From Catenuloplanes niger (GTDB taxonomy: Bacteria > Actinomycetota > Actinomycetes > Mycobacteriales > Micromonosporaceae), in assembly GCF_031458255.1 (NCBI RefSeq), contig NZ_JAVDYC010000001.1:992001-1056000 (forward strand): a DNA stretch of 64,000 bases, given 5' to 3'. The notes beneath the pieces are model-generated. The model was not told the origin of the DNA, searched no databases, and worked only from the letters and a program-made list of their open reading frames with translations. A program made the translations under genes and the position numbers. How positions within the stretch are numbered: position 1 is the first letter of the stretch; the number at the start of each line of letters is the position of its first letter. This document shows, piece after piece, positions 59,451 to 64,000 of this stretch.

Positions 59451-60851
59451 ATGGGTGACGGTAAGCCGATGGACCTGCTCGGTCTGTTCCGGGACACGGT
59501 GTCCGACGTGCCGGCGTACCGGAAGTTCCTGCTGGCCCGGGACGTGGATCCGGACGCGGTCGTCAGCGTCGACCAGATACCGCTGACCAGCAAGTCCGAC
59601 TACCACCATCGGTACCCCCTGCCCGAGCGCTGCCGGGGCGGCCGGGTCACCGGCGGTGACATCGTCGCGTTGTCGTCCGGGTCGTCCGGCACCCCGACGG
59701 TCTGGCCGCGATCGGCACGGGACGAACGCGGCGGCGCCGCCCGGATGGCGCACATCCTCCGGGACGCGTTCCACGCCGACGAGCGCACCACGCTGGCCGT
59801 GGTCTGCTTCGCGCTCGGTCACTGGGTCGGTGGCATGTACGTCGCCGGGATCTGCCGGCGGCTGGCGGCGGAGGGCTATCCGATCACGGTCGCCCCGGCG
59901 GGCAACGACATCGACGAGGTGCTGCGAGTCGTCGACGAACTCGGCGGCCACTACGAGCAGGTGGTGCTGCTCGGTTATCCGCCGTTCGTGAAGAACGTGA
60001 TCGACTCCGGCCTGGCCCGCGGCGTCGACTGGGCGGCGTACCGGATCAAGATCGTGATGGCCGGTGAGGTGATCAGCGAGCAGTGGCGTGACCTGATCGG
60101 CCTGCGCGCCGGCATGACCGATCCGGCGTCGGACGTGGCCAACATGTACGGCACCGCGGACGGCGGTGTGCTGGCCACCGAGACACCGTTGAGCGTGCGC
60201 ATCCGCCGGTTCCTCGCCGGGCGGCCGGACCTGGCCTCGGCCGTCTTCGGCGACTCACGCCTGCCGACCCTGGCCCAGTTCGATCCGGCGACCCACCTGT
60301 TCGAGACGGTTCCCGGCGGGACCCTGGCCTTCAGCACCGACGGCACGGTGCCGCTGATCCGCTACCACATCGCCGACGAGGGCGGGCTGATCGGCTACGA
60401 CGACCTGATCGCGCTGTGCCGCGGCCACGGCTTCGATCCCGGCGACGGCGCGGACCTGCCGTTCGTCTTCGTCTTCGGCCGGTCGATGTTCACCGTGTCG
60501 TTCTTCGGTGCCAACGTCTATCCCGAGGACGTGGCGGTGGCGCTGGAGCAGCCCGGCATCGCCGACTGGGCGACCGGCCGGTTCGTGCTGCGCACGCTCG
60601 AGGACGTGGACCGGGACCGGCGGTTGAACGTCGTCGTCGAGGTCGCCGGCGGCGCCTCGGGCACCGAGACGCGGCGCCGGGCCGCCGCAGAGGCGATCCG
60701 TGCCGAGCTGCTGCGGGTCAACAACGAGTTCGCGCACTACGTACCGGCCGGCTACCAGACGCCCGACGTGGAACTGCGGGCCGCGGACGACCCGGAGTTC
60801 TTCCCACCCGGCATCAAGCACCGGTACAGCCGGCCCGACCCGTCACGGTGA
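59451..60851 (+). CDS. PaaK/CapK-like adenylate-forming enzyme, paralog 2
   Basis: A 466-residue paralog of the gene at 50343-51758. It has the P-loop VALSSGSSGTPTVWPR, IVMAGEVISEQW, MYGTADGGVLATETP and the hinge FGRSMFTVSFFGANVYPEDV (key Ser-Phe-Phe-Gly). It keeps the C-terminal NNEFAHYVP and GIKHRY. The acid it activates is unknown; the two enzymes may act on different acids or in sequence. The ATG at 59451 has GGGAGG at 7-8 nt. It is divergent from the LAL pair and converges on the GNAT gene. Confidence 0.86.
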   Translation: MGDGKPMDLLGLFRDTVSDVPAYRKFLLARDVDPDAVVSVDQIPLTSKSDYHHRYPLPERCRGGRVTGGDIVALSSGSSGTPTVWPRSARDERGGAARMAHILRDAFHADERTTLAVVCFALGHWVGGMYVAGICRRLAAEGYPITVAPAGNDIDEVLRVVDELGGHYEQVVLLGYPPFVKNVIDSGLARGVDWAAYRIKIVMAGEVISEQWRDLIGLRAGMTDPASDVANMYGTADGGVLATETPLSVRIRRFLAGRPDLASAVFGDSRLPTLAQFDPATHLFETVPGGTLAFSTDGTVPLIRYHIADEGGLIGYDDLIALCRGHGFDPGDGADLPFVFVFGRSMFTVSFFGANVYPEDVAVALEQPGIADWATGRFVLRTLEDVDRDRRLNVVVEVAGGASGTETRRRAAAEAIRAELLRVNNEFAHYVPAGYQTPDVELRAADDPEFFPPGIKHRYSRPDPSR

Positions 60852-60904
60852 CACGCGGCGTGGCCGCGCCTGTGCTGTCCGGCGAGCCGCGGTGGCGTCC
60901 GGCG

Positions 60905-61453
60905 TCAGCGCGGCGCGGGTGTGGTGCGCCCGCGGGGCCCGGCCACGGCGACGCGGGCCTCCACGAGGTCATGCCGGACCGTCACCTCGGCTCCCAGCCG
61001 GCGAAACAGCCACAGCGCGGGGCGGTTCCCGACCGCCACGTGCGTGATCACGAATCGCACCCCGTTCTCGGCGGCAAGGTCGATCAGACGGCCGGCGACC
61101 GCGGTGCCGACACCCTTGTTCTGCCACAGGTCCTCGATCAGCACCGACGCCTCCCAGTCGCCGGGACGGCCGGTCGGTGTCAGGGTCGCGTAGCCGATCG
61201 GCCGGTCCTCGGCCCGGGAGACGAAGGCGACCTGACACAGTCCGTGCCGGCGGTCGACCAGCCGCTGCCACTCCGATACCCGTAAGGTCTCCCGCCGGCG
61301 CAGATAGCGGCCCTCCCGCGACCGTACGGAGCAGCGTGCATGCAACTCGTTCACGCTTTCCAGATCACCGGCGCCGGCATTCCGCAGCAGGACACGAATG
61401 CCGGAGCGGGTCAGTAGGACGGTCCTGTTGCCCGCCGTCGCGGATGCTGCCAT
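60905..61453 (-). CDS. GNAT-family N-acetyltransferase
   Basis: A 182-residue GNAT fold protein that would transfer an acetyl group from acetyl-CoA to a small molecule or protein amine. The acetyl-CoA loop is DLWQNKGVGTAVAGRLIDLA, cited by QNKGVGTA (motif A). Earlier strands read PIGYATLTP and WEASVLIED; motif B is ALWLFRRLGAEV. The ATG at 61453 has GGGGAGG upstream. It converges on the PaaK-like gene. The acceptor is unknown, but a tailoring or self-resistance role within the 42-61 kb locus is possible by position only. Confidence 0.85.
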   Translation of the reverse strand: MAASATAGNRTVLLTRSGIRVLLRNAGAGDLESVNELHARCSVRSREGRYLRRRETLRVSEWQRLVDRRHGLCQVAFVSRAEDRPIGYATLTPTGRPGDWEASVLIEDLWQNKGVGTAVAGRLIDLAAENGVRFVITHVAVGNRPALWLFRRLGAEVTVRHDLVEARVAVAGPRGRTTPAPR

Positions 61454-61636
61454 GCCGTGATCCTCCCCAGTGTTCCGTCCCGTCGGCTCCGTACCGCCGG
61501 GAACCCGATTCCCTTCATCGAAATGGACGAGAGTCAACGTTCGTTAGCAATACCGTCTCCATCGACGGCACGGACGATCGACGTCCGCCCCCGCCGTGCC
61601 GCCGCGAGCGGTGAGGTGGCGATGAGCCGGCCCGGT

Positions 61637-64000
61637 TCAGCGGTCGTCGCCGAACCGCAGCGTCGCACCGAGACCGCGAGCACGGTGCAGGCGCTCCTCG
61701 ACGAGCAGGGCGAACAGCAACGTGGCCACGACCAGCACCGGCAGTGCCACCAGCAGACGCGGATCGGCGCGCAGCGGCATGTCCAGTCCCTCCGTGACCG
61801 CGGCCATGCCGAGGGCGGGCCCGACCAGCCAGGGCAGGGCGCCGCCGACCGCGGCCGCGGTCGACACCGCCGCCGTGACCAGCGGCAACAGCTCGATCGC
61901 GAGTACCGTCCGCCCCTGACTCACGGACATCCCCATGGTCCTGAGCCGGGACAGGGCCCGACCGCGCGCCACCCCGTCCGCGGTGACCGACACCGCCACG
62001 GCCAGCAGCGCGAGCAGCAGGCCACCGGCGGCCCCGGCCGCGTGGACGAGGCTGAGCACTCCGTTAATGCCGCCACGGCTGAGCGCGGCCCGCTGGTCGC
62101 CGGCCATCACGACGCGGCTCGGGACCGGCAGTTCGGCCGGGCTGAGCTCACGGCCGAGTTCCACGGCGAGCGCGCCGATCTGACCGTCGTCGGCGACACG
62201 GAGCAACGCGGCCGGGTCAGCCGCCTCGCCGGCGAGCAGATACCGGTTGGCGATCGGCTCGGCCGGCACGGTCTGCCAGGGCAGCACGATGAACTCGCGG
62301 GCACCGGGTATGAATCCGGGGAACGTATCGGCGACCGCGGCCACCCGGAACGCGAACCGACGACCGCGTACGTCGGTGAGGGCCCCCTCGCCGACCGCGG
62401 CGGCGATCGCGGGTGAGACGACGGCCGGGACCGGGCCCGACCCGTCCGCGGCCGGGTCGGTCAGGAACGCCGGTAGCGTGTACCGCACGCCGGCGGCCTC
62501 GAGAACCGCCGCGGCGGCCGGGCCGTCCAGCACCATCTGCTGGGCCTGCACCAGTTCCCGGGTGCCGGTCGGGGTGTCGATGCGCAGCCGTGTCCCCGCC
62601 TCGACCGACGCAGCGGCGACCCCGCGCACGCCCGGCAGCACTGCGAGCCGGCCCGCCGTCGGCGCGCTGAACGCCAGGCCGTGGACGGACGAGTCGCCGC
62701 CGACGGCGAGGTCCACGTGGTGGTCCCGCGCCCGGTCGACGGCCGACGCGACGGTGGCGGTGAAGGCACCCGTTGCCGCCGCTACGACCAGCACCGCCAG
62801 TGGAGCGCGCACGAGCGGCCGGCCGTGTGCCGCCCGGCCGAGCCCGAGGAGCAGCACCGGCCCGCGGACGCGGGCCGTCGCACGCCGGGCCAGCCGCAAC
62901 ACCGGTCCGATCGCACGGGCGGCGGACAGGGCCGCCGCGATCGCGACCAGGGCGGGAATCGCCGCCAGGAACCAGTCCACCCCGGACTGCTGGCTCAGCC
63001 CGCGCCGGCGCAGCAGGAACACACCGAGCGCGGCGAGCAGCACCACGAACGTCTCGAGTGCGGCCCGGCGCAGCGGATCCGCGTGGCGCGGCACCGGCCG
63101 TGCCGACAGCACCGGGACGACGGCGACACCGAGCACGGCGACGGCGACGACGGCCGGAACCTCCCATGCGGCCGGCCGGCCCGGCACGCAGGTACCGGCC
63201 AGCCATCCGGCGCCGACCGCGAGCGGGACGACGCACAGCACCTCGGCCAGACATCGGGCCGCGATCGCCGCTGCGCTGCCGCCCCGGGCGCGGATCAACG
63301 CGAACTCGTCCCGCCGCCGGTCCACGGCCAGCCGTGCGGTCAGCAGGATCAGCCCGGTGAGCGCGGTGGCCAGACCGGCGAGGACGACCGCGAGCAACGC
63401 GGACACGGCGCGCAGCCGGGCGGCGAAGTCGGCCAGTACGGTGTCGAGGCCGGTGACCAGGACCGTGCCCTGCGGTGGCCGGCGCCGGGACTCGACGACG
63501 GCCGTGGTGACCGTGGGCGCGGACGCGGCGGTGAGCGCGTCCCCGGTCCGGTACCGCCAGTCGTAGCGGAACACGCCGGTGCGGGACGCGGCCGCGGCCA
63601 GTCCTGACCGGTCGGTCAGCAGCGTGACGCGATGGGTGAAGGTGCCGGCGTCCGCGCACGGCACGGTGGTGACCGCGAAGTCGTCCCACACCGGGTCGGC
63701 GGCGTCCAGCGGCTCATAGATTCCCACGATGCGGATCGGTACCGTGCCGGCGACCGTGAACGACCACCCCACCTCGGCGCCGATCGCGTCGGCGGCCGAG
63801 CGGGACAACACCGCCTCGACCTCACCGCCCGGATGGCCGGGCGGCCTGCCCTCCACCCACCGCAACGCCGTGAGGGTGCCGGTCTGGAAACGCAGCGTCA
63901 CCGGCGGCTCGCAGTCGCCGTCGACCGGGATGCTCATCTGTGCCGGTCCGGCCTGCGCGCCGAACCAGCCCTGCGCCAGCACCTCCGGCAACGGCTCGGG
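61637..64000 (-). CDS. FtsX-family ABC permease, C-terminal part (cut by window edge)
   Basis: The last 787 codons of a large membrane permease with FtsX-type domains (MacB/LolE-like). Visible: a four-helix FtsX unit with LAVDRRRDEFALIRARGGS (about 225-245 from the edge), two middle helices, and the C-terminal FtsX unit with ALSRLRTMGMSVSQGR and three helices to the end. Extracytoplasmic beta-rich parts lie between. Such permeases pair with an LolD-like ATPase to move lipoproteins or peptides, or to sense envelope stress. The ATPase gene is not in the window. The frame runs off the edge at 64000 without a start. It is the last gene of its transcript, stop at 61637. Confidence 0.85.
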   Translation of the reverse strand, partial: PEPLPEVLAQGWFGAQAGPAQMSIPVDGDCEPPVTLRFQTGTLTALRWVEGRPPGHPGGEVEAVLSRSAADAIGAEVGWSFTVAGTVPIRIVGIYEPLDAADPVWDDFAVTTVPCADAGTFTHRVTLLTDRSGLAAAASRTGVFRYDWRYRTGDALTAASAPTVTTAVVESRRRPPQGTVLVTGLDTVLADFAARLRAVSALLAVVLAGLATALTGLILLTARLAVDRRRDEFALIRARGGSAAAIAARCLAEVLCVVPLAVGAGWLAGTCVPGRPAAWEVPAVVAVAVLGVAVVPVLSARPVPRHADPLRRAALETFVVLLAALGVFLLRRRGLSQQSGVDWFLAAIPALVAIAAALSAARAIGPVLRLARRATARVRGPVLLLGLGRAAHGRPLVRAPLAVLVVAAATGAFTATVASAVDRARDHHVDLAVGGDSSVHGLAFSAPTAGRLAVLPGVRGVAAASVEAGTRLRIDTPTGTRELVQAQQMVLDGPAAAAVLEAAGVRYTLPAFLTDPAADGSGPVPAVVSPAIAAAVGEGALTDVRGRRFAFRVAAVADTFPGFIPGAREFIVLPWQTVPAEPIANRYLLAGEAADPAALLRVADDGQIGALAVELGRELSPAELPVPSRVVMAGDQRAALSRGGINGVLSLVHAAGAAGGLLLALLAVAVSVTADGVARGRALSRLRTMGMSVSQGRTVLAIELLPLVTAAVSTAAAVGGALPWLVGPALGMAAVTEGLDMPLRADPRLLVALPVLVVATLLFALLVEERLHRARGLGATLRFGDDR

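Noticed and set aside
57098-59458. 786-codon plus-strand open frame opposite the second LAL gene
   Set aside because: Antisense to a gene with Walker A and LuxR domains. The frame continues only because stop codons are rare in this base composition.
1-64000. CRISPR arrays, tRNA/rRNA genes, insertion sequences, integrases
   Set aside because: I saw no regularly spaced repeats, tRNA-like cloverleaf, rRNA-like stretch or transposase/integrase motif on either strand. Short RNAs could still be missed by eye.

Overview
The window is very GC-rich, has strong G/C bias at third codon positions and many GTG starts. It is crowded with TetR, MarR, HxlR, AraC, LysR, SARP/BTAD and large LuxR (LAL) regulators. 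This points to the chromosome of a filamentous actinomycete, plausibly Micromonosporaceae (Actinoplanes-like); the family is inference. No rRNA, tRNA, CRISPR array, transposase or integrase is visible. It reads as an accessory, regulator-rich arm region.

Layout. (1) 1-6.5 kb: four short-chain dehydrogenase/reductase (SDR) genes, three of them facing a divergent TetR or AraC regulator across a short operator-bearing gap, plus a small conserved protein of unknown function. (2) 6.6-17 kb: a PD-(D/E)XK nuclease-fold protein, a large secreted alpha/beta hydrolase, an orphan molybdopterin subunit of the xanthine dehydrogenase family, a CruF-type carotenoid membrane protein, and an aldo/keto reductase whose start codon overlaps that of a divergent STAND ATPase. 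(3) 17-23 kb: an orphan Imm1 immunity protein, a MarR/PEBP pair with two operators, a secreted GH26-like glycosidase with three beta-type repeats, a SnoaL-like protein, and an HxlR regulator with a perfect palindrome on its own leader. (4) 23-32 kb: a CHASE3 histidine kinase, a 5'-truncated AraC gene, a lipoprotein, an AfsR-type SARP, and an AraC-cupin-quinone reductase unit. (5) 32-40 kb: a secreted beta-propeller, an overlapping operon of membrane protein, CapA lipoprotein and ECF sigma factor, an internally deleted FAD monooxygenase pseudogene, an SGNH esterase, a Pycsar-type (PycTM) membrane protein with no cyclase nearby, and a flavin-fold protein. (6) 40-61 kb: an MMPL exporter, two tandem secreted FAD-linked oxidases, a BTAD regulator, a LysR regulator, an MFS exporter followed by the collapsed remnant of a third FAD oxidase, an amidohydrolase, and two dispersed PaaK-like adenylating enzymes on either side of a SARP and two tandem LAL regulators. 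(7) 61-64 kb: a GNAT acetyltransferase and the end of an FtsX-type permease.

The most interesting stretch is 42-61 kb. FAD oxidases, PaaK-like ligases, LAL regulators and BTAD regulators all occur there as paralogous pairs, next to two exporters and an amidohydrolase. It looks like an uncharacterised small-molecule locus shaped by duplication and by internal deletion. Three gene remnants (25.06, 36.3 and 47.5 kb) show that decay is under way. Strong GC-rich hairpins lie at most convergent gene ends. Several regulators appear to be leaderless, with a -10-like hexamer exactly 6 nt before the start codon.
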